A stretch of 64,000 nt of DNA, from positions 62,001 to 126,000 of the forward strand of contig JADBYA010000023.1 in assembly GCA_020403245.1 (NCBI GenBank), written 5' to 3'. Below are positions 1 to 8,502 of the stretch, piece by piece. Positions within the stretch are counted from its first letter, which is position 1. Each line of letters starts with the position of its first letter. The position numbers were made by a program, and so were the translations under genes. The DNA is from Flavobacterium sp. GTDB lineage: Bacteria; Bacteroidota; Bacteroidia; Flavobacteriales; Flavobacteriaceae. Under the pieces are notes generated by a model. That model saw only the letters and a program-made list of their open reading frames with translations. It ran no database searches and was not told the origin of the DNA.

Positions 1-2301
1 GCACAAACTGCCTATTTATCGATTACTCGAGGAGATGGCGGTCAAAACCTCATTGGTCCTGAACTGCGAGAACTTCTTGGTGTTATTAGAACTCAAGAAC
101 TCATTGAAGCTCGAAAAATTGATGGTGGCATACAGTTTTTTACTCGTGCTAATGATTTTGGGTATTCAAAAAATCCTGAAGAAACATTACAAATTTGGAA
201 TAAAGAACAAGTTTTAAGTGATGTTATTTGGACTATTCGCAAATTCCAACCTGATGTTATCATTAACCGTTTTGATCATCGTTCACCAGGAACAACTCAC
301 GGTCATCATACTTCCTCTGCTATGTTAAGTATTGAAGCATTCGAAAAAGTGAATGATGCAACTGTATTTCCAAATCAATTACAATATGTTTCAACTTGGC
401 AACCCAAAAGATTGTATTTTAACACTTCATGGTGGTTTTTCGGCAGTAAAGAAAAATTTGAAGCCGCTGATAAAACCAATTTGATTAATCTAAAAATTGG
501 AACTTATTATTCCTCTTTAGGCAAATCAAATCAGGAAATTGCTGCATTGAGCCGGAGTCGCCATCAATCACAAGGTTTTGGTTCTACAGGAACTAGAGGT
601 GAAGAAGATGAATATTTAGAGTTGCTTAAAGGGACTATTTCTATCGATAAAACCAATCTTTTTGAAGGAATAGATACCACTTGGAATCGGGTAAATGGCG
701 GAAAAGCTATTGGAGATATTCTTTCTAATGTTGAAAAAAACTTTGATTTTAAAAATCCAGCCACTTCAATACCTGAATTGGTGAAAGCGTATTCTTTAAT
801 TGAAAATTTAGAAGACAAACATTGGAAAAACATTAAGTCAGAAGAGATAAAAAAAATAATTGCAGCTTGTGCTGGTTTATATTTAGAAGCTGTTACTGAG
901 GTACAGGAAGCAACTTTAGGAAGTACTTTAAATATTAAATTGGAAGCCATCAATAGAAGTACTGTTTCAATGAAATTAAAAAGAATAGTCGCCTTTCCGA
1001 TTTATAATTCTGACGATGAGCAAAAAAACACAGATTTAAAATTCAATATTCCTTATTCAAAATATATTACTTTAGAAATTCCAAATGACCTAGAATACAC
1101 CAACCCATATTGGCTCAACCAAAAAGGAACTATTGGTATGTATCATATAGATAACCAAGAAAATATTGGTATTCCAGATGTTTCACGCAATGCAAAAGTT
1201 GGTTTTTGGATTGAAATAAACAGTGTTGACTTTTTTTTTGAACGCTATATCGTCTACAAATACAATGATGATGTAAAAGGTGAAGTTTATCAACCATTAG
1301 ATATTGTTCCTGCTGTAACATCTTCATTGACTGAAAAAGTCTATATTTTTAATAGCGACAAAAGCAAAACCATCACCATAAAAATAAAAGCAGGAAAAGA
1401 CAATATCAAAGGAAATGTAAAATTAGAACTTCCTGCTAATTGGTCTGTTTCACCCCTTGAAATTCCATTTGCTACTAGCAAAAAAGGCGAAGAAGTGTTG
1501 GCTAATTTCACTGTTACACCCTCCAAAGAAGCCAGCGAAATCAATATCAAAAGTATCGTAATTGTGGATGGAAAGCAGTATAATCAAGAAAAAATAGACA
1601 TTAACTATCCACACATTTACAAGCAAATGGTTTTAAAAACAGCAGAAGCCAAAGCCATTCGATTAGAAATTAAAACCAAAAGCAAAAAAATTGCTTATAT
1701 CATGGGCGCTGGCGATGAAGTGCCAAAAAGTTTAGTGCAAATGGGCTATGAAGTTACAATCCTAAAACCAGAAGAAATAAATACAGTAAGACTGAAAGAT
1801 TTTGATGTAGTGATGACCGGAATTAGAGCTTATAATGTGGTTAACGGTTTAGCATCAAAACAAAATATTTTATTGGATTTTGTTAAAAATGGTAAAACCA
1901 TGATGGTGCAATACAATACTACCGATGATTTAGTAACCAAAGACTTGTCACCATTTCCCTTGAAAATTTCGCGTGATAGAGTTACCGAAGAAGACGCTGA
2001 AGTTCGTTTTTTAGCACCAAATCATCCTGTATTAAATTATCCAAATAAAATTACGGTTGAAGATTTTAAAGGATGGAAACAAGAACAAGGATTGTATTAT
2101 CCTAATGAATGGGATGCCAACTTCACTCCTATTCTTTCTGCCAATGACAAAGCTGAAAAACCCAAAAATGGCGCTTTGCTAGTTGCCAAATATGGAAAAG
2201 GAAATTATATCTATACTGGATTAAGTTTCTTTAGAGAATTGCCCGAAGGCGTGCCGGGTGCCTTTAGATTACTAGCCAACATTATATCCCTAGGAAATTG
2301 A
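1..2301 (+). CDS. PIG-L family deacetylase, 5' end outside window
   Basis: The reading frame is open from base 1, so the true start lies upstream; the first ATG inside (322) is internal. The N-terminal part has the LmbE/PIG-L zinc deacetylase signature, with TRGDGGQNLIGPEL near the start and a metal-binding HGHHTSSAM segment around residue 100 of the visible part. The HPDDE zinc motif normally found at the beginning would be just outside the window. About 550 further residues follow, with beta-rich and glutamine-amidotransferase-like character (YIMGAGDEVPKSL and YNVVNGL stretches), as in large Bacteroidota PIG-L proteins. The family removes N-acetyl groups from GlcNAc-type substrates; the substrate here is unknown. 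It is followed 2 bases later by a tiny membrane protein and then a solute symporter, which suggests uptake and deacetylation of an amino-sugar compound (inference). Confidence 0.9.
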   Translation, partial: AQTAYLSITRGDGGQNLIGPELRELLGVIRTQELIEARKIDGGIQFFTRANDFGYSKNPEETLQIWNKEQVLSDVIWTIRKFQPDVIINRFDHRSPGTTHGHHTSSAMLSIEAFEKVNDATVFPNQLQYVSTWQPKRLYFNTSWWFFGSKEKFEAADKTNLINLKIGTYYSSLGKSNQEIAALSRSRHQSQGFGSTGTRGEEDEYLELLKGTISIDKTNLFEGIDTTWNRVNGGKAIGDILSNVEKNFDFKNPATSIPELVKAYSLIENLEDKHWKNIKSEEIKKIIAACAGLYLEAVTEVQEATLGSTLNIKLEAINRSTVSMKLKRIVAFPIYNSDDEQKNTDLKFNIPYSKYITLEIPNDLEYTNPYWLNQKGTIGMYHIDNQENIGIPDVSRNAKVGFWIEINSVDFFFERYIVYKYNDDVKGEVYQPLDIVPAVTSSLTEKVYIFNSDKSKTITIKIKAGKDNIKGNVKLELPANWSVSPLEIPFATSKKGEEVLANFTVTPSKEASEINIKSIVIVDGKQYNQEKIDINYPHIYKQMVLKTAEAKAIRLEIKTKSKKIAYIMGAGDEVPKSLVQMGYEVTILKPEEINTVRLKDFDVVMTGIRAYNVVNGLASKQNILLDFVKNGKTMMVQYNTTDDLVTKDLSPFPLKISRDRVTEEDAEVRFLAPNHPVLNYPNKITVEDFKGWKQEQGLYYPNEWDANFTPILSANDKAEKPKNGALLVAKYGKGNYIYTGLSFFRELPEGVPGAFRLLANIISLGN

Positions 2302-2303
2302 CT

Positions 2304-2411
2304 ATGGAAACAAAAGACAAATCTTCATGGAAAAACAGTTATACTTGGGTATTAGTTGCCAATGCTATTTACATTATTATTTTTTTTATCCTAATGCAAA
2401 TATTCTTTTAG
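2304..2411 (+). CDS. 35-residue single-pass membrane peptide
   Basis: This short ORF starts with ATG 2 bases after the PIG-L stop and ends 1 base before the symporter ATG, so it is sandwiched in the operon. The first 14 residues are polar and rich in K, S, N and D. The rest is one hydrophobic helix (VLVANAIYIIIFFILMQIFF). That tight spacing, the lack of any other use for the gap and the clean topology make it a probable gene, perhaps a small accessory subunit of the neighbouring symporter. This is inference; I know no named family for it. Confidence 0.72.
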   Translation: METKDKSSWKNSYTWVLVANAIYIIIFFILMQIFF

Positions 2412-2412
2412 T

Positions 2413-4134
2413 ATGCAACAACTTGATTGGATTGTATTAACAGTAACTCTACTTTTCATAGTTTTCTATGGTGTATATAAAACCAAAGGAAGCAAAAATG
2501 TAGAAGAATATATTCTTGGAAACAAAGAAACGCCATGGTGGACTGTCGGCTTATCTGTCATGGCAACACAAGCCAGTGCTATAACATTCCTTTCCACCCC
2601 AGGACAAGCGTATCATGACGGAATGGGGTTTGTGCAATTCTATTTTGGATTGCCGATTGCTATGGTAGTAATTAGCATGACATTTATTCCTATTTATCAT
2701 CGATTAAAAGTATTTACTGCCTATGAATATCTGGAACAGCGATTTGATTTAAAAACACGTTCGTTTACGGCTATATTATTTTTAATTCAACGTGGATTAG
2801 GAACAGGATTAACTATTTATGCACCTTCTATCATTCTATCGGCAGTTTTGGGTTGGAATTTAACACTGCTCAATATTATAATAGGGATTTTAGTAATGAT
2901 TTACACTTTTACTGGCGGAACAAAAGCAGTAAACGTTACCCAAAAACAACAAATGTTTATCATCATGAGTGGCATGTTTATTACTTTTTTTCTCATTTTA
3001 CATTTGTTGCCCAATGACATGACCTTTTCAAATGCGCTTCACATTGCTGGTGCCAATGACAAAATGAATATACTTGATTTTTCGGTTGATCCTCAAAACA
3101 GATATACCTTTTGGAGCGGTATTACCGGTGGTTTTTTTCTGATGCTTTCCTATTTTGGCACTGACCAATCTCAGGTAGGACGCTATTTATCTGGAAAATC
3201 AGATAGAGAAAGCCAAATGGGTTTAATCATGAATGGATTTCTTAAAGTACCGATGCAATTTTTTATATTATTAACAGGCGTCATGGTGTTTGTGTTCTTC
3301 CAATTCAATCCGGTGCCCTTGCATTTTAATCCTATTAATAAAGAGGCGATTGAAAAATCAAAATTTGCAACAGATTACCAATCGCTTGAAAAACAAATAT
3401 CTCAATTATCCGAAGAAAAAAAGGAATTCAATTTGCTATATATTGACCATCTCAATCAAAATTATGACAATCCAATTCTTAGAAAAAAACTAATTTCGCT
3501 CTCAGGAAAAGAAAAAGATTTGCACGAGCAAGCCAAAGAAATCATTGAAAAAGTAGATAGTAAAGCCGAAACCAATGATAAAGATTACGTTTTTATATAT
3601 TTCATTTTAAATTATTTACCTTCAGGATTAATAGGATTACTATTAGCAGTAATTTTATCGGCAGCCATGTCTTCCTCTGCTTCAGGTTTGACAGCTTTGG
3701 CATCCACAACAGCTATTGATATATATAAAAGAAATTTAAAAGAAGAAAAATCAGAAAAACACTATGTAAATGCAACTCGTTATTTTACATTGCTTTGGGG
3801 AGTTGTTGCTATTCTTTTTGCTTGTGTAGGAACACTATTTGAAAATTTAATTCAGTTAGTTAATATTGTAGGTTCCATTTTCTATGGAACTGTATTAGGT
3901 GTTTTCCTGGTTGGCTTTTATATTAAATATGTCAAAGCAAATGCCATTTTTTATAGTGCCGTAATAAGCCAAATTACCATTTTCTTTATTTATTATTTCA
4001 CTATTCATATTTATCCAAACGGACAGGAAAAGCTAGGTTATTTGTGGTTAAATTTTATTGGTGCATCATTAACTGTACTGTTATCAATTATTTTTCAATT
4101 TTGCTCTAGTGATAAACAAAAAATATTAGCATAA
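2413..4134 (+). CDS. Sodium:solute symporter (SSS family)
   Basis: A 573-residue polytopic membrane protein with about 13 hydrophobic helices. It has SSS-family hallmarks: an early GNKETPWWTVGLSVMATQASAITFLSTPG segment (split by helix 2), a TGGTKAVNVTQ stretch near residue 170 and YFGTDQSQVGRYLSGKS near residue 250. Such carriers couple Na+ entry to uptake of sugars, amino acids or vitamins. A hydrophilic, probably coiled insertion lies at about residues 305-385 between two helices (KSKFATDYQSLEKQISQLSE). The gene follows the PIG-L deacetylase and the 35-residue peptide almost without spacing, so amino-sugar or glycoside transport is a reasonable guess. A hairpin terminator follows directly. 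Confidence 0.93.
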   Translation: MQQLDWIVLTVTLLFIVFYGVYKTKGSKNVEEYILGNKETPWWTVGLSVMATQASAITFLSTPGQAYHDGMGFVQFYFGLPIAMVVISMTFIPIYHRLKVFTAYEYLEQRFDLKTRSFTAILFLIQRGLGTGLTIYAPSIILSAVLGWNLTLLNIIIGILVMIYTFTGGTKAVNVTQKQQMFIIMSGMFITFFLILHLLPNDMTFSNALHIAGANDKMNILDFSVDPQNRYTFWSGITGGFFLMLSYFGTDQSQVGRYLSGKSDRESQMGLIMNGFLKVPMQFFILLTGVMVFVFFQFNPVPLHFNPINKEAIEKSKFATDYQSLEKQISQLSEEKKEFNLLYIDHLNQNYDNPILRKKLISLSGKEKDLHEQAKEIIEKVDSKAETNDKDYVFIYFILNYLPSGLIGLLLAVILSAAMSSSASGLTALASTTAIDIYKRNLKEEKSEKHYVNATRYFTLLWGVVAILFACVGTLFENLIQLVNIVGSIFYGTVLGVFLVGFYIKYVKANAIFYSAVISQITIFFIYYFTIHIYPNGQEKLGYLWLNFIGASLTVLLSIIFQFCSSDKQKILA

Positions 4135-4137
4135 AAA

Positions 4138-4166
4138 AACCACGAACTATTTTAGAATTCGTGGTT
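4138..4166. terminator. Bidirectional hairpin terminator
   Basis: AACCACGAA and TTCGTGGTT form a perfect 9-bp stem around an 11-base loop, with an A-run on the left. It sits between the convergent symporter and DUF2911 genes and can serve both. Confidence 0.8.
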
Positions 4167-4184
4167 AATATTGATGGGAAATAA

Positions 4185-5039
4185 TTATTTTTTACTCCAC
4201 TCTTTTATACTATCGTTATTCATTTTTACATAGTCGTCATTTTTAGCTTTTTCAGCATTTGCTAATGATACTTTTGCAGTAGCAATCGCTCCTGTTTTAT
4301 CACCCAACTTTGCTTGTATTAATGATTTTAATCTCAAGTGCCAAAACGGAACATCTTCACCAGGTTTTGCCATGCTAATTGCTTTGTTCACATACTCTAA
4401 AGCTTTATTCATATCGCCTTCTGATTGAAACAAGTATTGAGCCGAGGAAAAATAATCACCAGCACCTGGTCCAGCTAAAGTTTTGGTAATACTCGCCATG
4501 GCTGCTTTTTGTGTTGGAACTTCAAATTTAATAGAAACCATTGTTTTTTCCCATGATAAGTCTAGTGTAGCACTATCGTTAGTCAAATTATTTATGGAAA
4601 TTGTGAACGTTTCAACATTATTTCCAAGAGTTATTGGAGAAGCAGTTGTACTTAATGCCACATTTTTTTCATCCCAGTTCTCTGGTGTCCCCCAATTCTC
4701 CGTGTTTGAATAGAAAAAAATTTCCCAAACATCAGCTTTTGGTTTAGTAAATATGGCATATTTACCTTTCTTCAAAGTAGCACCTTTGATAACAACGTCT
4801 TCACTAAAAGTAACCATAGAATTTTGGTTAGCACCAGTTCTCCATAATTTTCCAAAAGGAACTAAATTACCAAAAACAGATCTTCCTTTTGCACTTGGTC
4901 TTGAATAATCGATTGTAACATCTGTCAAACCAACCTCTTGGTTTAGAACAGATTTTGGACTTGAAGCTGGAGTTTTTACTTGAGCGTAAATTACATAATT
5001 AGCTATAACCATAGCTAACATAAAAATAATTTTTTTCAT
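4185..5039 (-). CDS. DUF2911 domain secreted protein
   Basis: A 284-residue protein read from the ATG at 5039, which gives a clean signal peptide (MKKIIFMLAMVIANYVIYAQ); an ATG 27 bases upstream would add a charged, non-signal extension. Residues about 30-180 match the DUF2911 family, including SRPSAKGRSVFG, PFGKLWRTGANQ and KKGKYAIFT segments. Residues about 190-284 look like helical TPR-type repeats (YLFQSEGDMNKALEYVNKAI). DUF2911 proteins are common, exported and of unknown function in Bacteroidota. It stands alone, convergent to the symporter and divergent from the next operon. Confidence 0.88.
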   Translation of the reverse strand: MKKIIFMLAMVIANYVIYAQVKTPASSPKSVLNQEVGLTDVTIDYSRPSAKGRSVFGNLVPFGKLWRTGANQNSMVTFSEDVVIKGATLKKGKYAIFTKPKADVWEIFFYSNTENWGTPENWDEKNVALSTTASPITLGNNVETFTISINNLTNDSATLDLSWEKTMVSIKFEVPTQKAAMASITKTLAGPGAGDYFSSAQYLFQSEGDMNKALEYVNKAISMAKPGEDVPFWHLRLKSLIQAKLGDKTGAIATAKVSLANAEKAKNDDYVKMNNDSIKEWSKK

Positions 5040-5157
5040 AAATTGAATTGTTAATAGTTTGTCCAAAATTACAAATTGAAAAGTGTATGGAATGTTAATA
5101 ATAACTTAAATATATTTGTTTAACATTTTATAAATATAATTCAACAAATAAAAGTAG

Positions 5158-5165
5158 TAGTTTTG
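5158..5165 (+). promoter_or_regulatory. Candidate -7 box for the SRPBCC operon
   Basis: TAGTTTTG matches the Bacteroidota -7 consensus TAnnTTTG and lies 14 bases before the ATG at 5180, giving a very short leader. A second match, TATATTTG, lies at 5111-5118. Confidence 0.5.
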
Positions 5166-5179
5166 CAAAAAAATAAATA

Positions 5180-5650
5180 ATGAAAATATACCGATTGCAT
5201 ACCAAACAAAATTTACCCATTTCTATGGATGAAGCATGGAATTTACTATCTGACCCAAAAAATCTCCAGAAAATAACCCCAGAGTATATGGGTTTTAAAA
5301 TTCTGTCTGGTGCAGATAGACCAATGTTTCCTGGGCAAATTATTCAGTATATTGTTACTCCTGTTTTGGGAATTCCAACCAAATGGGTTACTGAAATAAC
5401 ACATGTGGTTGATAAGAAATATTTTGTTGACGAACAGCGTTTTGGACCTTATGCACTATGGCACCACAAGCATTTTATTAAAGAAATTCCCGGTGGTGTT
5501 GAAATGGAAGATATTGTAGATTATAAAGTTCCTATGGGAATTTTAGGTCAGTTAGTGCATCCTTTTTTGGTTAAACCAAAACTAAAAGAAATATTTGAGT
5601 ATCGCAGAAAAAAATTAATCGAACTTTTTGGAGAGTTTAAAGAACAATAA
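5180..5650 (+). CDS. SRPBCC-fold (START/polyketide cyclase-like) protein
   Basis: A 156-residue soluble protein with the pattern of an SRPBCC lipid or hydrophobic-ligand pocket. It opens with PISMDEAWNLLSDPKNLQKITP, where the helix-grip fold begins (segment longer than shown motif), and later has GPYALWHHKH and DIVDYKVPMGILG. The ligand is unknown. The stop is 1 base before the ATG of the SDR gene, and a photolyase follows, so the three are probably one operon. I recall such genes sitting together in flavobacteria, perhaps as part of a light or oxidative-stress response, but no function is proven. Confidence 0.82.
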   Translation: MKIYRLHTKQNLPISMDEAWNLLSDPKNLQKITPEYMGFKILSGADRPMFPGQIIQYIVTPVLGIPTKWVTEITHVVDKKYFVDEQRFGPYALWHHKHFIKEIPGGVEMEDIVDYKVPMGILGQLVHPFLVKPKLKEIFEYRRKKLIELFGEFKEQ

Positions 5651-5651
5651 A

Positions 5652-6350
5652 ATGAAAAATATACTCTTAATAGGTGGCTCATATGGTAACGGACTAGCCA
5701 TAGCTAAAGAATTGCAATTCGAAAACAAAGTTTTTATAGCTTCAAGGACAAACGAAAATATAGTTGAAATGAATGTTACTCATATTCCTTTTGATGCTTT
5801 GACTGATAGTATGGATACTACCAAACTTCCCGATGTAATTCATGGATTTGTTTATTGCCCCGGAAGTATCAATCTTCGCCCATTTAGAGGGTTAAAAATC
5901 GAAACATTTGAAGCTGATATGCAAATTAACTTTATCAGCATGGTTAAAGTTTTACAATCCATTTTACCAAATTTAAACGCTGCAGAACAATCAAGTATAG
6001 TTCTATTTAGTTCTGTTGCTGCAAGTATGGGAATGCCTTTTCATACTAGCGTAGCCGCTACCAAAGGTGCCATTGAAGGTTTTGCCAAAGCTTTAGCCGC
6101 TGAATATGCACCAAAAATTAGAGTGAATGTGATTGCACCTTCTTTAACAGATACTCCTCTAGCAGACAAGTTTTTAAACAATGAAGAGAAAAGAGAAAAA
6201 TCAGCACAACGCCATCCTCTAAAACGTGTAGGAACATCTGAAGATATGGCACAAATGGCTAGTTTTTTATTGAGTGATAAAAGCAGTTGGATTTCCGGAC
6301 AAACATTTCATGTTGATGGTGGCATGTCAACACTGCTAGTGAACGGATAA
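5652..6350 (+). CDS. SDR family oxidoreductase with atypical active site
   Basis: A 232-residue short-chain dehydrogenase, started at the ATG at 5652; an in-frame ATG at 5628 would overlap the upstream gene and spoil the N-terminal strand. The nucleotide-binding GGSYGNG motif is at residues 8-14 and the FSS serine strand at 119-121. The catalytic YxxxK is not conserved: the lysine is present at 138 (AATKGAIEGF), but the tyrosine position (134) is valine. The C-terminal SGQTFHVDGG is typical of classical SDRs. It may bind NAD(P)H without ordinary dehydrogenase chemistry, or belong to a divergent subfamily. It lies between the SRPBCC and photolyase genes. Confidence 0.85.
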   Translation: MKNILLIGGSYGNGLAIAKELQFENKVFIASRTNENIVEMNVTHIPFDALTDSMDTTKLPDVIHGFVYCPGSINLRPFRGLKIETFEADMQINFISMVKVLQSILPNLNAAEQSSIVLFSSVAASMGMPFHTSVAATKGAIEGFAKALAAEYAPKIRVNVIAPSLTDTPLADKFLNNEEKREKSAQRHPLKRVGTSEDMAQMASFLLSDKSSWISGQTFHVDGGMSTLLVNG

Positions 6351-6446
6351 GAAGTTTAAAAGTTTAAAGGTTTAAGAGTTCAAAATTGTTTCTATCCAGA
6401 ATATGTAAACTTAAACTACTTTAAACGACCTTAAACCAACTTAAAC
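6351..6446. repeat. Degenerate GTTTAAA repeat island with inverted halves
   Basis: The left half (6351-6385) carries repeated GTTTAAA-like words. The right half (6405-6446) carries the complementary TTTAAAC/CTTAAAC words, so the two halves can pair imperfectly. It fills the gap between the SDR and photolyase genes. Confidence 0.6.
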
Positions 6447-6462
6447 AAAAAAATTAGATATT

Positions 6463-7749
6463 ATGAACCTATTCTGGTTTCGACGTGACTTACGATTGGA
6501 TGATAATGTTGGACTTTTTCACGCTTTAAATAGTAATGAAGGGGTGTTACCAATTTTTATTTTTGATGAAGATATTCTATCTCAATTATCAGTAGCCGAT
6601 GCGCGCGTTACTTTTATTCACCAACAACTAGAAAAAATCCAAAACCAATTACAAGAAGTTGGAAAATCTTTGGCTGTCTTTCATGGAAAACCTATTGAAG
6701 TTTTTCAGAAACTGATTGCAGAAAATACTATTAAAGCAGTTTATACCAATCATGATTATGAACCTTATGCTCGTAAGAGAGATTTGGATTTGTATCATTT
6801 GTTTAAACAACATACTATTGAATTTAAAACTAGCAAAGACCAAGTCATTTTCGAAAAGAGCGAAGTAGTCAAAGACGATGGAACACCTTATGTTGTCTAT
6901 ACACCTTATTCAAATAAATGGAAAGATAACTTTAAAAAGATACAGTTAATTAATTATAAATCAGAGCATTTACTTAATAAAATTACACTTCACTCCTATC
7001 CATTTTTAAGTTTGAATGATATCGGTTTTGAAACTTCTACTATAAAAATAACACCTTTCAATATTTCCAATTCTTTAATTGATAATTACGAAGCTACTCG
7101 CAATTTTCCAGCTTTAAACAAAACTTCCTATCTTGGGATTTACCTACGTTTTGGAGCAGTTTCTATTCGTAAAATGATAGCCAAGGCAATTGAAAGTAAA
7201 AACGAAACATTTTTTAAAGAATTGATTTGGAGAGAATTTTTTATGCAAATTCTATGGCATTTTCCACACACAAACAAATCGAGTTTCCGTCCAAAATATG
7301 ATGGAATAAAATGGGAAAATAACGAAATTTTATTTCAAAAATGGTGCGAAGGAAAAACAGGCTATCCTTTTGTAGATGCTGGTATGCGCGAACTAAATAC
7401 TACCGGACACATGCACAATCGTGTACGAATGATCACGGCAAGTTTTTTGTGCAAACATTTATTAATTGATTGGCGTTGGGGCGAAACCTATTTTGCAAGT
7501 AAATTGTTAGATTATGAACAAGCCAGTAACGTTGGAAACTGGCAATGGGCTGCAGGCAGCGGCGTTGATGCAGCTCCTTACTTTAGAATTTTCAATCCAA
7601 CGGAGCAAATTAAAAAGTTTGATAAGGATTTAGTATACATCAAAAAATGGATACCCGAGTTGGATACTTCAGATTATCCACTTCCTATTGTCGACCATAA
7701 AGAAGCTCGAGAAAGATGCCTTACAATTTACAAGGAAGCTGTGGGTTAA
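6463..7749 (+). CDS. Cryptochrome/DNA photolyase family protein
   Basis: A 428-residue protein beginning FWFRRDLRLDDN, the start of the photolyase antenna-chromophore domain. The C-terminal FAD-binding domain shows FFKELIWREFFMQILWHFP, AGMRELNTTGHMHNR and the DYEQASNVGNWQWAAGSG motif. These enzymes use blue light to split pyrimidine dimers, and close relatives act as photoreceptors. Length fits CPD photolyases (about 430-470 residues). The NWQWAAGSG and HNRVRM elements are intact, so an active repair enzyme is likely. It is third in the SRPBCC/SDR/photolyase run; the gene end overlaps the next, convergent gene by 4 bases. Confidence 0.93.
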   Translation: MNLFWFRRDLRLDDNVGLFHALNSNEGVLPIFIFDEDILSQLSVADARVTFIHQQLEKIQNQLQEVGKSLAVFHGKPIEVFQKLIAENTIKAVYTNHDYEPYARKRDLDLYHLFKQHTIEFKTSKDQVIFEKSEVVKDDGTPYVVYTPYSNKWKDNFKKIQLINYKSEHLLNKITLHSYPFLSLNDIGFETSTIKITPFNISNSLIDNYEATRNFPALNKTSYLGIYLRFGAVSIRKMIAKAIESKNETFFKELIWREFFMQILWHFPHTNKSSFRPKYDGIKWENNEILFQKWCEGKTGYPFVDAGMRELNTTGHMHNRVRMITASFLCKHLLIDWRWGETYFASKLLDYEQASNVGNWQWAAGSGVDAAPYFRIFNPTEQIKKFDKDLVYIKKWIPELDTSDYPLPIVDHKEARERCLTIYKEAVG

Positions 7750-8408
7750 TTTATCGTTTGTATCGTTTCAAAACTAAGTTCCACAAAATTAGTAATTACC
7801 CTATCGGCCATCGAGTAATCCTGCATTTTTGAATGAAAACTATCATAACCAATACAATAAATTCCGGCCGCTTTTGCCGCTTTAATTCCATTGGTGCTAT
7901 CTTCGATAACGATACAGTTTTCTACAGGAGTTTCTGCCAAAAATGCCGCATGTTGAAAAATAGCTGGATGTGGTTTGGATTTTGGAAAATCTTCTCCAGA
8001 AACAATGTGAGTAAAGTATTGGTGTAACCCAAAACGATTGAAAATTTTATTAATTGTTACTGTTGCTGATGAAGATGCTAAAACCAATTGCATTCCGTTT
8101 TGATGTAAATCTTTAATCAAATCTTCTACACCATCTAATAAAAATAAATCTTCTTTGCTATCAAAAGCTTCATTAAATAAATTGCGTTTCGTTTCCACTA
8201 AAGTTGGAACATCATCCGATAAATTAAATTGCACTTTTAATCTTTCAAAAATATTTTTGGTCGAATTACCTGTAAACGAAGCATACATTTCGGGTGAAAC
8301 ATCGATGTTTAATTGTTTGAAATGTTGGTTATAAGCATAGTGATGAACAGGTTCAGTATCTACAATTACACCATCCATATCGAAAATTACCGTTTTAATC
8401 ATGTTCAT
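7746..8408 (-). CDS. HAD family hydrolase (beta-phosphoglucomutase-like)
   Basis: A 220-residue haloacid dehalogenase-type phosphatase. Motif I is FDMDGVIVDTE near residue 10, motif II is the VLASSS strand, motif III lysine is in SGEDFPKSKPHP, and motif IV is VIEDSTNGIKAAKAAG. The small helical cap between motifs I and II puts it in the PGMB-like subgroup, which hydrolyses sugar phosphates or isomerises them. The substrate cannot be told from sequence. Two possible starts exist, at 8408 and two codons later. It ends convergent with the photolyase gene. Confidence 0.87.
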   Translation of the reverse strand: MNMIKTVIFDMDGVIVDTEPVHHYAYNQHFKQLNIDVSPEMYASFTGNSTKNIFERLKVQFNLSDDVPTLVETKRNLFNEAFDSKEDLFLLDGVEDLIKDLHQNGMQLVLASSSATVTINKIFNRFGLHQYFTHIVSGEDFPKSKPHPAIFQHAAFLAETPVENCIVIEDSTNGIKAAKAAGIYCIGYDSFHSKMQDYSMADRVITNFVELSFETIQTIN

Positions 8409-8443
8409 TGCAAGGAACGTGGCAATCTGTTCCCAAGATTTGG

Positions 8444-8502
8444 TTCTATATTCTATTCTCTTTATTCTATTCTCTTTACTCTATTCTCTTTCCTCTTTCT
8501 TC
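8444..8502. repeat. Low-complexity TTCTATTCTCTTTA repeat island
   Basis: About four imperfect copies of a 14-15-base pyrimidine-rich word. It fills the tcdA-to-HAD gap and also encodes the last residues of TcdA (KKEERE), so the gene end has run into the repeat. Confidence 0.6.

Noticed and set aside
35..217. 60-residue plus-strand ORF
   Set aside because: It lies in another frame of the PIG-L gene, whose frame is open from base 1.
6351..6446. CRISPR-like or phage attachment repeats
   Set aside because: The words are degenerate and contiguous with no spacer pattern, and no integrase is near.
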